Origin: DASQFQ01 sp963811595
GTDB taxonomy: Bacteria > Actinomycetota > Thermoleophilia > Solirubrobacterales > Solirubrobacteraceae
Assembly: GCA_963811595.1 (NCBI GenBank)
Contig: CAWERW010000005.1
Span: 124,001 to 188,000, forward strand
Length of the DNA stretch: 64,000 bases
Direction of reading: 5' to 3'
Shown here: in pieces, positions 35,981 through 47,001 of the stretch
Layout: each line of letters starts with the position of its first letter
Numbering within the stretch: the stretch's first letter is position 1
Made by a program: the position numbers and the translations under genes
Notes under the pieces: model-generated
What the model was told of the DNA's origin: nothing
Databases searched by the model: none
What the model saw: the letters and a program-made list of their open reading frames with translations, nothing else

Positions 35981-37071
35981 GGGAACTTCGTGAGGACCTC
36001 GGCGCCGTCCTCGGTCACGAGCACGAGATCCTCGAGCCGGCAGCCGCCGAAGCCGGGCCGGTAGCAGCCCGGCTCGACGGTCACGACGTCGCCCGCGAGC
36101 AGCGTCTCGTCCGAGCGGCCCAGGTTCGGGCGCTCGTGGACCTCGAGCCCGACCCCGTGGCCGAGGCCGTGGTAGTAGCCCTCCTCGAGGATGCTGTCCG
36201 GCGGCTTCGTGCGCACGGTCGGCTTGCCGGCGGCCTCGAACGGCTCGCACGACGCGCCGAACAGCTCGCGGCAGACCGCGCCCGGCTTGAGCAGCGGCAT
36301 CACGGCGGCGAGCGACGCGCGGGTCAGCTCCCAGTACTCCGTCAGCTCCGCCGGCGCCGCCGCGCCGCCCGCGACGAACGTGCGCGTCATGTCGGCGTAG
36401 CAGCGCGACGCCTTGTCGCGCGGCCAGATGTCGATCAGCACGATGCCGCCGCGCTCGATCGGCCCGTGCCCCTCCTCGTGACCTGAGGCCGACTGCGCGC
36501 CGTGGGCGACGATCGCGGTCTCGGGCAGCTCCGCGCCGAGCTCGGCGCAGACCTCGATCATCCGCTCGCGCACCTGCTCGCAGGTCAGCCCCGCGGGCAG
36601 CTCGCGCAGGAGGTCGGCCGCGGCGGCCATGGCGGCGTCGGCCGCCGCCTGGGCGCGGCGGATGCCCGCGATCTGCGCCGCCGACTTGCGGCGGCGGCGG
36701 AGGTCGAAGGCGTCGGCGTCGACGGTCAGCTCGATCCCGGCGCCGCGCAGCTTGTCGGCCCAGGCGAGCGGGAAGTCGGGCGGCACGGTCGCGCGCTCGA
36801 GCCCGAGCTCGCGGCACGCGCGCAGGTCGCACTCGATCTCGGCCGACAGGAAGTCGACGCCCGACTCGAGCAGCGAGTCGAGCCCCAGCGAGAACGGGTC
36901 GACGATCTCGATCCCGAGGCCGAGCGCGTCGATGCGGTCGCGCTCGAGCACGCCGATGACCGCGACCTTGCGGCCGTCGTGCTCGGCGTAGAGGAACGGG
37001 TCGAGGATGTCGATCGGGAGCGCGTGGAAGAGGTCCGCCGACGCCGTCGAGGCGCGCATGAGCAGCGTCAT
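35962..37071 (-). CDS. M24-family Xaa-Pro aminopeptidase/dipeptidase
   Basis: A 369-residue two-metal peptidase of the pita-bread fold. An N-terminal creatinase-like domain (about 1-130) precedes the catalytic part. Metal ligands are visible in LIDIWPRD and CYADMTRTF (two Asp), GLGHGVGLEVHE (His), VTVEPGCY (Glu) and RLEDLVLV (Glu). It cleaves N-terminal residues before proline or prolyl dipeptides. The ATG overlaps the purB stop by 4 nt, so it is transcribed with purB. Confidence 0.9.
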   Translation of the reverse strand: MTLLMRASTASADLFHALPIDILDPFLYAEHDGRKVAVIGVLERDRIDALGLGIEIVDPFSLGLDSLLESGVDFLSAEIECDLRACRELGLERATVPPDFPLAWADKLRGAGIELTVDADAFDLRRRRKSAAQIAGIRRAQAAADAAMAAAADLLRELPAGLTCEQVRERMIEVCAELGAELPETAIVAHGAQSASGHEEGHGPIERGGIVLIDIWPRDKASRCYADMTRTFVAGGAAAPAELTEYWELTRASLAAVMPLLKPGAVCRELFGASCEPFEAAGKPTVRTKPPDSILEEGYYHGLGHGVGLEVHERPNLGRSDETLLAGDVVTVEPGCYRPGFGGCRLEDLVLVTEDGAEVLTKFPYELSP

Positions 37072-38348
37072 AGCGGCGCGAGCACGGCGTCCAGACGCCC
37101 GATCAGCTCGGGGACGTGGCGGGTGAAGCGCGAGTAGTCGAAGATCGCGTCGAGGTCGAGGCCGAGGTCCTCCGCCGCCAGCAGCTCGCGCAGCGGCGTC
37201 TGCGTGTCCCACGCCTCCTGCGCCTTGGCCTGCACGATCCGGTACGCCTCGTCGCGCGTCATCCCGCGCTCGACCAGCGCCAGCAGCACGGTCTGGGAGA
37301 ACAGCGCGCCGCACGTGATGTCCAGGTTGCGCGCCATGCGGTCGGCGTGGACGGTCATGCCGGACGCGACCCGCAGCGCCAGGTGCTGCATGTAGTCGAG
37401 CAGGATCGTCGCGTCGGGCAGGATCACGCGCTCGGCGCCGGAGTGCGAGATGTCGCGCTCGTGCCACAGCGCCACGTTCTCAAGCCCCGCCTGCGAGTAG
37501 CCGCGCAGCACCCGCGCGAGCCCGGTGATCCGCTCGGTCGTGATCGGGTTGCGCTTGTGGGGCATCGCGCTCGAGCCCTTCTGGCCGGCGCGGAACGGCT
37601 CCTCGACCTCGCGCACCTCCGTGCGCTGGAGGTGGCGGATCTCGGTCGCGAAGCGCTCGAGGCCCGCGCCGGCGAGCGCGATGGCCTGCAGCAGCTCGGC
37701 GTGGCGGTCGCGCGGGACGACCTGGGTCGAGATGTCCTCGGGCCGCAGGTCGAGCCGCTCCAGCACGCGCGCCTCGTAGCCGGGGTCGTGGGCGGCGTGG
37801 GTGCCGACGGCGCCCGAGATCGCGCCGACGGCGGCCTGGTCGAACGCGCGCTCCAGCCGCTCGGCGTTGCGGTGGGCCTCGAACGCGAAGCCCGCGAGCT
37901 TGAGGCCGAACGTCGTCGGCTCGGCGTGCACGCCGTGGGTGCGCCCGACGCACAGCGTGTCGGCGAACTCGCGCGCGCGCTCGGCGAGCGTCGTCGCGAG
38001 CTCGCGCGCGCCCACGGAAATCGGCCCACCCGCCCGCCGCAGCTGCAGCGCGAGCGCGGTGTCGAGCACGTCGGAGGACGTCAGCCCGTAGTGGATCCAG
38101 CGCCCGCCCGGCCCGGCGGAGGCCGACAGCACGTCGACGAACGCCGCCACGTCGTGGTCGGTGACGGCCTCGCGCTCCTTGACCGCCTCGACCGTGAACG
38201 TCGCGGCGCGGATCGCCTCGAGATCGACCTCGGTCGGCCCGTCCTCGAGCGCCTCGGCGGCCGCGACCTCGACATCGCGCCACGCGGTCATGCGCGCTTC
38301 GTCGGTCCAGACCGCTCCGAGCTCCGGGCGGGTGTAGCGGGCGATCAC
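37068..38348 (-). CDS. purB: adenylosuccinate lyase
   Basis: A 426-residue fumarase-superfamily lyase acting twice in purine synthesis: SAICAR to AICAR and adenylosuccinate to AMP. GRTHGVHAEPTTFG contains the general-acid His, and the signature SSAMPHKRNPI holds the flexible catalytic loop with the Ser base. GTG start (VIARYTRPE, the usual purB beginning). It is divergent from the DUF2252 gene. Confidence 0.97.
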   Translation of the reverse strand: MIARYTRPELGAVWTDEARMTAWRDVEVAAAEALEDGPTEVDLEAIRAATFTVEAVKEREAVTDHDVAAFVDVLSASAGPGGRWIHYGLTSSDVLDTALALQLRRAGGPISVGARELATTLAERAREFADTLCVGRTHGVHAEPTTFGLKLAGFAFEAHRNAERLERAFDQAAVGAISGAVGTHAAHDPGYEARVLERLDLRPEDISTQVVPRDRHAELLQAIALAGAGLERFATEIRHLQRTEVREVEEPFRAGQKGSSAMPHKRNPITTERITGLARVLRGYSQAGLENVALWHERDISHSGAERVILPDATILLDYMQHLALRVASGMTVHADRMARNLDITCGALFSQTVLLALVERGMTRDEAYRIVQAKAQEAWDTQTPLRELLAAEDLGLDLDAIFDYSRFTRHVPELIGRLDAVLAPL

Positions 38349-38434
38349 GCCCGCAATGCTAGATCCCGCGCTTGCGGCGGGGTTTGTCGGCGGCCGCGAG
38401 CACCGTGATGATCGCGCCGATGGAGGAAGGGGGC

Positions 38435-39811
38435 ATGCTCGGGGAGACGCCGGCCCCGCCGCAGAAATTCCCGCCTAGTCTTCGCGGCGTGCTCGAGGAC
38501 CTCGTGAAAGACGCCGGCGAGCGCCAGGAGCGCATCGCGCAGGTCCTCGTCGCCGCCTTCGAGGAGCTGATCGAGGCCGATCCGCGCGCGTTCCGGCGCA
38601 AGTTCCGCAAGATGGCCGCCGACCCGTTCGCGTTCTACCGCGGCTCGGCGGTGCTGTTCTACGACGACGTCGCCCGGCTCGAGGACCCGTGGGTCGACGA
38701 GCGCACGCGCCGCGTCTGGATCCAGGGCGACCTGCACGCCGAGAACTACGGCACCTACATGGACTCCGCCGGGATCTTCGTGTTCGACGTCAACGACTTC
38801 GACGAGGCCTACCTCGGCCACTACACGTGGGACCTGCAGCGGATGGCCGCGAGCCTCGCCCTGCTCGGCTTCGGCTTCGCGCTCTCCGACGAGACGATCG
38901 AGGAGATGATCGTCACCTACGGCCGCGCGTACGTCGACCAGGTGCGCGCCTTCGCGACCGGCGATCGCGACGAGGAGTTCCGCCTCACGCTCGACACCAC
39001 CGACGGCCTGCTGCGCGAGTTCCTGCAGGACGCGCGCGGGCACACCCGGCTCGACCTGCTCGAGTCGACGACCACGCTCGAGGGCCACACGCGGCGCTTC
39101 GCCGACGGCGCCGGCGTCCGCCGGCTCGAGGACGACGAGCGCGAGGCGGTGCTCGAGGCCTACGGCGAGTACCTCGAGACGATCCCGGAGACGAAGCGCC
39201 AGCAGAGCGTCTCCTACGACGTCAAGGACGTCGTCGGTCGCAAGGGCTTCGGCATCGGCAGCGCCGGCCTGCCCGCGTACAACCTGCTCGTCGAGGGCCG
39301 CACGCAGGCGCTCGACAACGACGTCGTGCTGTCGATGAAGCAGGGCAACGTGCCGGCGCCGAGCCGCGTCGTCGACGACGGCGAGCTGCACGAGTACTTC
39401 AAGCACCAGGGCCACCGCACCGCGGTCTCCCAGCGCGCGCTGCAGGCGCACTCCGACCCGTGGCTCGGCTGGTGCGAGCTCAACGGCGAGGGCCAGGTCG
39501 TGCAGGAGCTCTCGCCGTACGAGAACGACCTCGACTGGGACACGGTCTCCGAGCCCGACGAGATCCTCGAGCTGCTGCGCTTCCTCGGCCAGGCGACGGC
39601 GAAGGTCCACTGCGTCTCGGACGCCGCGAGCGACCAGCCGCTCGTCGACTTCGAGATCGAGGAGGCGCTGATGGAGGCGATCGGGGACGAGGACGAGCGC
39701 TTCGCCGCCGACCTGGCGGAGTTCGGCGCCGCCTACGGCGAGCTCGCGCGCGACGACCACCGGCGCTTCGTCGACGCCTTCCGCAACGGCGCGATCCCGG
39801 GGGTCGACTAG
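38435..39811 (+). CDS. DUF2252 family protein
   Basis: 458 residues if started at ATG 38435, which follows a strong GGAGGAAGG site; upstream in-frame ATGs at 38408 and 38420 are weaker. QGDLHAENYGTYMD and VFDVNDFDEAYLGHYTWDLQR are the defining blocks of DUF2252. They look like the HGDLHxxN catalytic and xDxxDF metal motifs of aminoglycoside-phosphotransferase-like kinases, so a small-molecule kinase activity is plausible but unproven. It is soluble. Its stop overlaps purE convergently by 4 nt. Confidence 0.88.
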   Translation: MLGETPAPPQKFPPSLRGVLEDLVKDAGERQERIAQVLVAAFEELIEADPRAFRRKFRKMAADPFAFYRGSAVLFYDDVARLEDPWVDERTRRVWIQGDLHAENYGTYMDSAGIFVFDVNDFDEAYLGHYTWDLQRMAASLALLGFGFALSDETIEEMIVTYGRAYVDQVRAFATGDRDEEFRLTLDTTDGLLREFLQDARGHTRLDLLESTTTLEGHTRRFADGAGVRRLEDDEREAVLEAYGEYLETIPETKRQQSVSYDVKDVVGRKGFGIGSAGLPAYNLLVEGRTQALDNDVVLSMKQGNVPAPSRVVDDGELHEYFKHQGHRTAVSQRALQAHSDPWLGWCELNGEGQVVQELSPYENDLDWDTVSEPDEILELLRFLGQATAKVHCVSDAASDQPLVDFEIEEALMEAIGDEDERFAADLAEFGAAYGELARDDHRRFVDAFRNGAIPGVD

Positions 39812-40275
39812 GCGGAGAGGATGCGCGCCGCGAGCACCGCGGCGTTCTTGGCGTTGTCGACGCCCACGCACGCCACCGGCACGCCCGGCGGCATCTGGGC
39901 GATCGAGAGGAGGGCGTCGAGCCCGCCCGCGACCGACATCGAGGAGGTGAGCGGGACGCCGATGACCGGCAGATCGGTGTGGGCCGCGACCACGCCGGGC
40001 AGCGCCGCCGCCAGGCCGGCGCCCGCGATGATCACCTTCAGCCCGCGCATCTTCGCGTTCTTCGCGTAGTCCGCGACCGTGTCGGGGTCGCGGTGCGCCG
40101 ACATCACCCGCACCTCGTTGCGGATGCCGCGCTCGTCGAGCTCCTTCGCCGCCTTCTCCATCACCGGCATGTCGCTCTTGGAGCCCATGACGATGCCGAC
40201 CCGCGGGGCGTCGACCTCCATGCCCTCGAACTCGGCCTCGACCTGCGTCTGGGTGGCGAGCTCGGGCTCGCTCAT
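39808..40275 (-). CDS. purE: N5-carboxyaminoimidazole ribonucleotide mutase
   Basis: 155 residues. VGIVMGSKSDMPVM, VMSAHRDPD and IAGAGLAAALPGVVAAHTDLPVIGVP are the class I PurE blocks that bind the ribonucleotide phosphate and hold the catalytic His. The bacterial pathway needs PurK for its substrate; purK is not in this window. It overlaps the purD stop by 4 nt. Confidence 0.95.
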   Translation of the reverse strand: MSEPELATQTQVEAEFEGMEVDAPRVGIVMGSKSDMPVMEKAAKELDERGIRNEVRVMSAHRDPDTVADYAKNAKMRGLKVIIAGAGLAAALPGVVAAHTDLPVIGVPLTSSMSVAGGLDALLSIAQMPPGVPVACVGVDNAKNAAVLAARILSA

Positions 40276-41519
40276 GCGTTCAGCGCGATGTCGCGCCGGA
40301 GCTGGCGCCCGTCGAATTCGATCATGTCGGCGGCAGCATACGCGGCGTCCCGGGCGCCACCGGCGTCGGCGCCGAGGGCGGTGACGTTGAGCACCCGGCC
40401 GCCGGCCGTGACGACCTCGCCGCCCGCCTCGGCGGTGCCCGCGTGCAGCACCTCGACGTCGTCGGGGACGCGGTCGAGGCCGGCGATGACGTCGCCCGAG
40501 GACGAGGACTCGGGGTAGCCCTTCGAGGCGAGCACCACGGTCACCGCGGCGCGGTCGTCCCACTCGAGCTCGGCGCCCGCGAGCCCGCCCGGCTCGGTCG
40601 CCTTCCACAGCAGGTCGAGCAGGTCGGAGCGCAGCCGCGGCAGCACGACCTGCGTCTCGGGATCGCCGAAGCGGACGTTGAACTCCAGCACGCGCGGCCC
40701 GGCGTCCGTGAGCATCAGCCCGGCGTAGAGGACGCCGTGGAACGGCGTGCCGCGGTCGCGCAGCTCGTCGAGCACGGGCTGGTGGACCGTGCGCACGATG
40801 TCGTCGAGCAGCAGCTCGTTGATCTCCCGCACCGGCGAGAAGGCGCCCATGCCGCCCGTGTTGGGGCCGGTGTCGCCGTCGCCGATGCGCTTGAAGTCGC
40901 GCGCGGGGGCGAGCGGGAGCGCGCGCTCGCCGTCGCACAGCGCCAGCACCGACAGCTCGTCGCCCTGCAGGAACTCCTCGACGAGCACCGGGTGGTCGCC
41001 GAAGCGCCGCTCCTCGATCATCTCCACGAGCGCCATGTGCGCCTCCGCCTCGTCGGCCGCGATCACGACGCCCTTGCCGGCGGCCAGGCCGTCGGCCTTG
41101 ATCACCGCGGGGTACGCGTTGATCGCCGCCATCCCCTCCTCGACCGTGCGCACGATCCAGTGCCCGCCCGTCGGCACCCCGGCCGCCTCCATGATCTCCT
41201 TGGCGTACGCCTTCGAGCCCTCGAGCCGCGCGGCCTCGCGCTTCGGGCCGAAGACCGGCACGCCCTTGGCCTCGAGCTCGTCGACGAGCCCGGCCACGAG
41301 CGGCGCCTCGGGACCGACGACGACGAGGTCGACCTCCGCCGCGACCGCGGCGGCCGTCAGCGCCACCGGGTCGCCGACGTCGGCGTCGACCACCTCCGTC
41401 TCGGCGCGGATGCCCGCGTTGCCGGGCGCGCACAGCAGCTCCGGCCGCTGGGGCGAGCGCGCGAGCGCGCGGACGATCGCGTGCTCGCGCCCTCCGGCGC
41501 CGACGACGAGGACCTTCAT
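40272..41519 (-). CDS. purD: phosphoribosylamine-glycine ligase
   Basis: A 415-residue ATP-grasp enzyme making GAR, the second step of the pathway. MKVLVVGAGGREHAI (N-domain), VIKADGLAAGKGVV and GDGDTGPNTGGMGAFSP are diagnostic; FNVRFGDPETQ carries the metal Glu/Asn. ATG at 41519, 11 nt after a long intercistronic hairpin, with an AGGCG site between. Followed by purE. Confidence 0.97.
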   Translation of the reverse strand: MKVLVVGAGGREHAIVRALARSPQRPELLCAPGNAGIRAETEVVDADVGDPVALTAAAVAAEVDLVVVGPEAPLVAGLVDELEAKGVPVFGPKREAARLEGSKAYAKEIMEAAGVPTGGHWIVRTVEEGMAAINAYPAVIKADGLAAGKGVVIAADEAEAHMALVEMIEERRFGDHPVLVEEFLQGDELSVLALCDGERALPLAPARDFKRIGDGDTGPNTGGMGAFSPVREINELLLDDIVRTVHQPVLDELRDRGTPFHGVLYAGLMLTDAGPRVLEFNVRFGDPETQVVLPRLRSDLLDLLWKATEPGGLAGAELEWDDRAAVTVVLASKGYPESSSSGDVIAGLDRVPDDVEVLHAGTAEAGGEVVTAGGRVLNVTALGADAGGARDAAYAAADMIEFDGRQLRRDIALNA

Positions 41520-41529
41520 CGGATCGCCT

Positions 41530-41642
41530 CGCTTTGAGCCCCGGATCGTCGTGGCTGGCAAGGACGCAGCAGGTGGGACAGTGCGTCAGCACGGACCACC
41601 CGCGAGGACGCAGCCAGGCGCGGCGAGGCGGTGCTCAAAGCG
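41530..41642 (-). ncRNA. 113-nt intercistronic structured element between the GYD gene and purD
   Basis: Outer arms CGCTTTGAGC and GCTCAAAGCG pair perfectly. Inside, on the minus strand, CTGGC/GCCAG, then GCGGGTGG/CCACCTGC (one G-U pair) and an apical GTGC-TGAC-GCAC hairpin nest in order. An internal loop carries the same TGCGTCCT on both sides. The 5' arm contains the GYD stop codon, and the structure ends 11 nt before the purD ATG. It could be a cis-regulatory, processing or attenuator element, or a structured RNA; no known riboswitch consensus was matched. Confidence 0.45.
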
Positions 41643-41916
41643 ACGCGATGAAGTCGTCGATCGGGATCGCGGCGAGCGACTCGTAGTGGGCGGTGCCGCG
41701 CGAGCCGAGCTCGAGCGAGACGCGCGCCATCGTCTTCTCGTCCGGCGCCTCGACGACGTTGACGAAGTCGAAGTGGCCGAGCGTCGCCCACTGGGCCTTC
41801 ACCGACGCGCCGAGCTGCTCGATCTCCTTGTTCACCTCGCGGATGCGCGCGGGGTTGTTGCGGACGGTCTGCACGCCCTCAGGCGTGAGCGTCGAGAGCA
41901 TGATCCAGGTCGGCAC
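41635..41916 (-). CDS. GYD domain-containing protein
   Basis: 93 residues from GTG 41916, after a strong AAGGAGGAG site. MPTWIMLSTLTPEGVQTVRNNP and WATLGHFDFVNVVEAPDEKTMARVSLELG follow the ferredoxin-like alpha/beta GYD pattern; the G-x-[YF]-D tripeptide appears as GHFD. Function of the family is unknown. Same direction as purD, separated by the structured element. Confidence 0.8.
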   Translation of the reverse strand: MPTWIMLSTLTPEGVQTVRNNPARIREVNKEIEQLGASVKAQWATLGHFDFVNVVEAPDEKTMARVSLELGSRGTAHYESLAAIPIDDFIASL

Positions 41917-42003
41917 GGCTCCTCCTTCGTGGTTGCGCGGCCGGTTCTACCCGATCCTTCCGCCCCGGCGCGGTGTTGTCGGACACGAATGGATACTTCA
42001 CGC

Positions 42004-42673
42004 ATGCCCATCCGCACGCTCGGCGCCGCGCTCGCCGCGCTCGTCCTCCTCCCGGCGACGGCGCACGCGGCCGCGCTCGGGCCCCTCAAGCCCTGCTACG
42101 TCTCGGTCACGCAGCGCGCCCCCGGAGCGCCGCCGCAGGTCACCCGCGAGGTGATCGACCTCACCGGCAGCGCCTTCACGCCAGGTGCGCTCGTCGACCT
42201 CAGCCTCGACGGGAAGCTGGAGCGCACGATCCAGGCCGACGGCGCCGGCAACCTCCCGCCGCAGCGGCTCGCCTCGCCCTACCGGGCGCGCGGGCAGGGC
42301 CCGTTCTCACTGACCGCGGCCGAGCGCGGCAACCCCGCCAACCTCGTCACCGCGGCCTCGCGCACGACGGAGCTCAGGCTCGACCTGCGGCCGAAGCGCT
42401 CGCGCCCGTCGCGCCGCATCCGCTTCAGCGGCAGCGGCTTCACCGAGCAGCGCGCGGTCTGGGCTCACTACCTCTACAAGGGCAAGGTGCGCAAGACGGT
42501 GCGGCTCGTGCGGCGGATCGACAACCCGTGCGGGACGTTCTCCGTCCGCCGCCGCCAGATCCCGATCAAGCGCCCGCGGCTCGGCCGCTGGCGCCTGCAG
42601 GTCGACCAGCAGCGGCGCTACAGCCGCGCGCCCGCCGGGGTCAACGTGCGCGCGGACATCGACGTGCAGACGA

Positions 42674-42687
<14 letters not shown>
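42004..42687 (+). CDS. secreted hypothetical protein with repeated beta-rich halves
   Basis: 227 residues from ATG 42004 (an ATG at 41989 is also in frame). A clear signal peptide ends A-H-A at 22. Two similar halves follow: VIDLTGSAFTPGALVDLSLDGK and IRFSGSGFTEQRAVWAHYLYKGK, each a G-x-G-F/A-F-T strand pair as in IPT/Ig-like modules. Many basic residues (KRPRLGRWRLQVDQQRRYSR). Two Cys could form a disulfide. Probably a cell-surface or extracellular protein; function unknown. It overlaps clpB's stop by 14 nt convergently. Confidence 0.75.
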
Positions 42688-45235
<2,548 letters not shown>

Positions 45236-45248
45236 AGTTGCCTCGGAA

Positions 45249-45273
45249 AATCTCAGTCGGGTTGACTGAGATT
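45249..45273 (-). promoter_or_regulatory. HspR-type operator upstream of clpB, overlapping the -10 box
   Basis: A 25-nt site with perfect arms AATCTCAGTC and GACTGAGATT and 5-nt centre GGGTT. On the minus strand the -10 hexamer TACAAT (45271-45276) shares its last three bases with the site, so bound repressor would block polymerase. A near-identical site precedes dnaK. The half-site resembles, but is not identical to, the Streptomyces HAIR (CTTGAGT-N7-ACTCAAG). Confidence 0.8.
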
Positions 45274-45288
45274 GTAGCCGAGCGCATG

Positions 45289-45660
45289 TCAGTCGTCCAG
45301 GTCGTCCCCGCCTCTGCCGCGGCCCCGGCCGCGCCCGCGGCCCGAGGAGTCGTCGTCGCTGCCGCTGCCGCTGTTGTCGTCGTCGACGGTGGGGACGGCG
45401 GTCGGGACGGCGGTGGGCGTCGCGGTCGCGGTCGGCGTGCGCCGCGGCCTGCGCTTCTTCTTGCGCGGCGTGGCGGTGGCCGTGGGGCTCGGGGTCGCCT
45501 CCGGCGCCGGCGTGCTGCGCGGCGCGAGCTCGCGGCCCGCGCTGACGGGCTCAGAGGAGATCCCGATCCGCTGGGTGGAGAGCGAGCTCGCCGCGTAGGT
45601 CACGCCCGCGGCGAGCAGGACGCCGGCGAGGCCTCCCAGGAACCACAGCAGCTTCTGCAT
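45289..45660 (-). CDS. membrane-anchored protein with Thr/Pro linker and Gly-Arg/acidic tail
   Basis: 123 residues from ATG 45660. One N-terminal transmembrane helix or signal anchor (LLWFLGGLAGVLLAAGVTYA), then a Pro/Thr/Ala-rich stretch with a KKKRRPRR cluster. The acidic Ser-Asp run is followed by GRGRGRGRGRGG and a DDLDD end. Compositionally it mirrors the 47808-48287 protein on the other side of the two-component system. Probably extracytoplasmic; function unknown. Confidence 0.65.
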   Translation of the reverse strand: MQKLLWFLGGLAGVLLAAGVTYAASSLSTQRIGISSEPVSAGRELAPRSTPAPEATPSPTATATPRKKKRRPRRTPTATATPTAVPTAVPTVDDDNSGSGSDDDSSGRGRGRGRGRGGDDLDD

Positions 45661-45685
45661 GCCGGTCACGGTAGGGAGCTCGTGG

Positions 45686-46966
45686 TTAAGCCCCGTCGAA
45701 GGAGATCGTCGCGACGGCGCCGCCGCCGTCGCGGTTGGCGAGCGTGACGTCCGCGCCCCAGCGGCGCATGAGCTCGCGGGCGATCGGCAGCCCGAGGCCG
45801 GTGCCGTGCGGGCCGGCGCGGCCGGCGCGGCCGCGGTGGAAGCGCTCGAACACCGCCTCGAGCTCGGTGGGCTCGAGGCCCGGGCCGTCGTCGAGGACGT
45901 CGATCGCGCCGGGGCGGGCGATGACCGTGACCTCCTCGCCGCCGTAGTGGAGCGCGTTCTCGATCAGGGCGTCGAGCGTGCGCTCGAGGTCGGCGGGGGC
46001 GCAGCGCACCGACGATGCGGGCGCGCCGTCGAGCGCGGCGACGTCGAAGCGCGCGGCCGCGTCGCGCGCCGCGGCGGCGAGGTCGACCTCCTCGGCGGGG
46101 GCGTCGACCTCGCCCGCCTGCGAGAGCAGCAGCAGCTCGGAGACCATGGCGGACAGGCGGTCGACCTCGGCGAGCGCGGCGTCGATGTCCTCGCGGTCGC
46201 CGGTCGCGCGGGCCTCCTCGAGGCGGAGCCGCATGCCGCTCAGCGGCGTCCGGAGCTGGTGCGACGCGTCGGCGACGAACTCCCGCTGGCCCGCGACGAG
46301 GCGCTCCAGCCGCGCGGCCATCTCGTTGAACGTGCGCGCCAGGCCCTGCTGCTCGGCCGAGCCCTCGACCGGCACGCGCGTGGAGAGGTCGCCGGCGCCG
46401 AGGCGGGCGGCGGCGGCGTCGAGCCGGCCGAGCGGGCGGGCGATCTGGCGCGCGATCAGCGCGCCGGCGCCGAGCCCGAGCAGCAGCACGAGCCCGCCGA
46501 CCGCCACGAGCCCGAGGATCGAGGTTCGGGTGGCGCGGCGGACGGCGTCGACGCTCTGGGTGATGCGCACGGCGCCCTCCGGCCGGCCGGCGCTGAGGAC
46601 CGGCACCGCGGTGGCGAGGATGTCGGCGTCGAGCGTGTCGGAGCGGCGCTCGTCCTGGACCGGGTCGCCGCGCAGCGCGGAGGCGACCTCGGGGCGGCTC
46701 GCGTACGACGCGCCGAGCTGGTCGGCGCCGTCGGAGTCGGCGAGGAGGATGCCGTCGGCGTCGGTGATGATCACCCGCCCGCGCGCGGCCTGCGCGACGG
46801 TGCCGACGATCCGGCGCAGCTCGTCCTCGCTGCCGAGCTGGCCCGACGCGGTGGCGGCGGCGACCTCGGCCTGGTTGAGCGACTGCGAGCGGACCTCGCC
46901 CTCGACGCGGTCGCGCAGGTTGAGCGCGAGCGGCACCTCGAGCGCGACGATCGCCAGCAGCAGCAC
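45686..46966 (-). CDS. membrane sensor histidine kinase
   Basis: At least 426 residues. An N-terminal TM helix, an extracytoplasmic sensor region of about 140 residues, a second TM helix (ILGLVAVGGLVLLLGLGAGAL) and a HAMP domain (RPLGRLDAAAARLGAGDLSTRVPV) lead to the HisKA helix with phospho-acceptor His in ADASHQLRTPLSG. The ATPase has NALHYGG-type N-box, DDGPGL and GTGLGLPIARELM. The open frame extends upstream to VSLRTRLLLALAYV at 47005, but the codon at the natural start is GTA, so GTG 46966 is the first usable start. It pairs with the response regulator just upstream. Confidence 0.9.
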   Translation of the reverse strand: MLLLAIVALEVPLALNLRDRVEGEVRSQSLNQAEVAAATASGQLGSEDELRRIVGTVAQAARGRVIITDADGILLADSDGADQLGASYASRPEVASALRGDPVQDERRSDTLDADILATAVPVLSAGRPEGAVRITQSVDAVRRATRTSILGLVAVGGLVLLLGLGAGALIARQIARPLGRLDAAAARLGAGDLSTRVPVEGSAEQQGLARTFNEMAARLERLVAGQREFVADASHQLRTPLSGMRLRLEEARATGDREDIDAALAEVDRLSAMVSELLLLSQAGEVDAPAEEVDLAAAARDAAARFDVAALDGAPASSVRCAPADLERTLDALIENALHYGGEEVTVIARPGAIDVLDDGPGLEPTELEAVFERFHRGRAGRAGPHGTGLGLPIARELMRRWGADVTLANRDGGGAVATISFDGA

Positions 46967-47001
46967 GTAGGCCAGCGCCAGCAGCAGTCGGGTGCGGAGG
47001 C

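Noticed and set aside
41530..41642. Small SRP RNA or purine/ZTP/PRPP riboswitch
   Set aside because: The apical SRP sequence and GGAA loop are missing, and the conserved ZTP and PRPP core sequences are not found; kept as an unassigned structured element.
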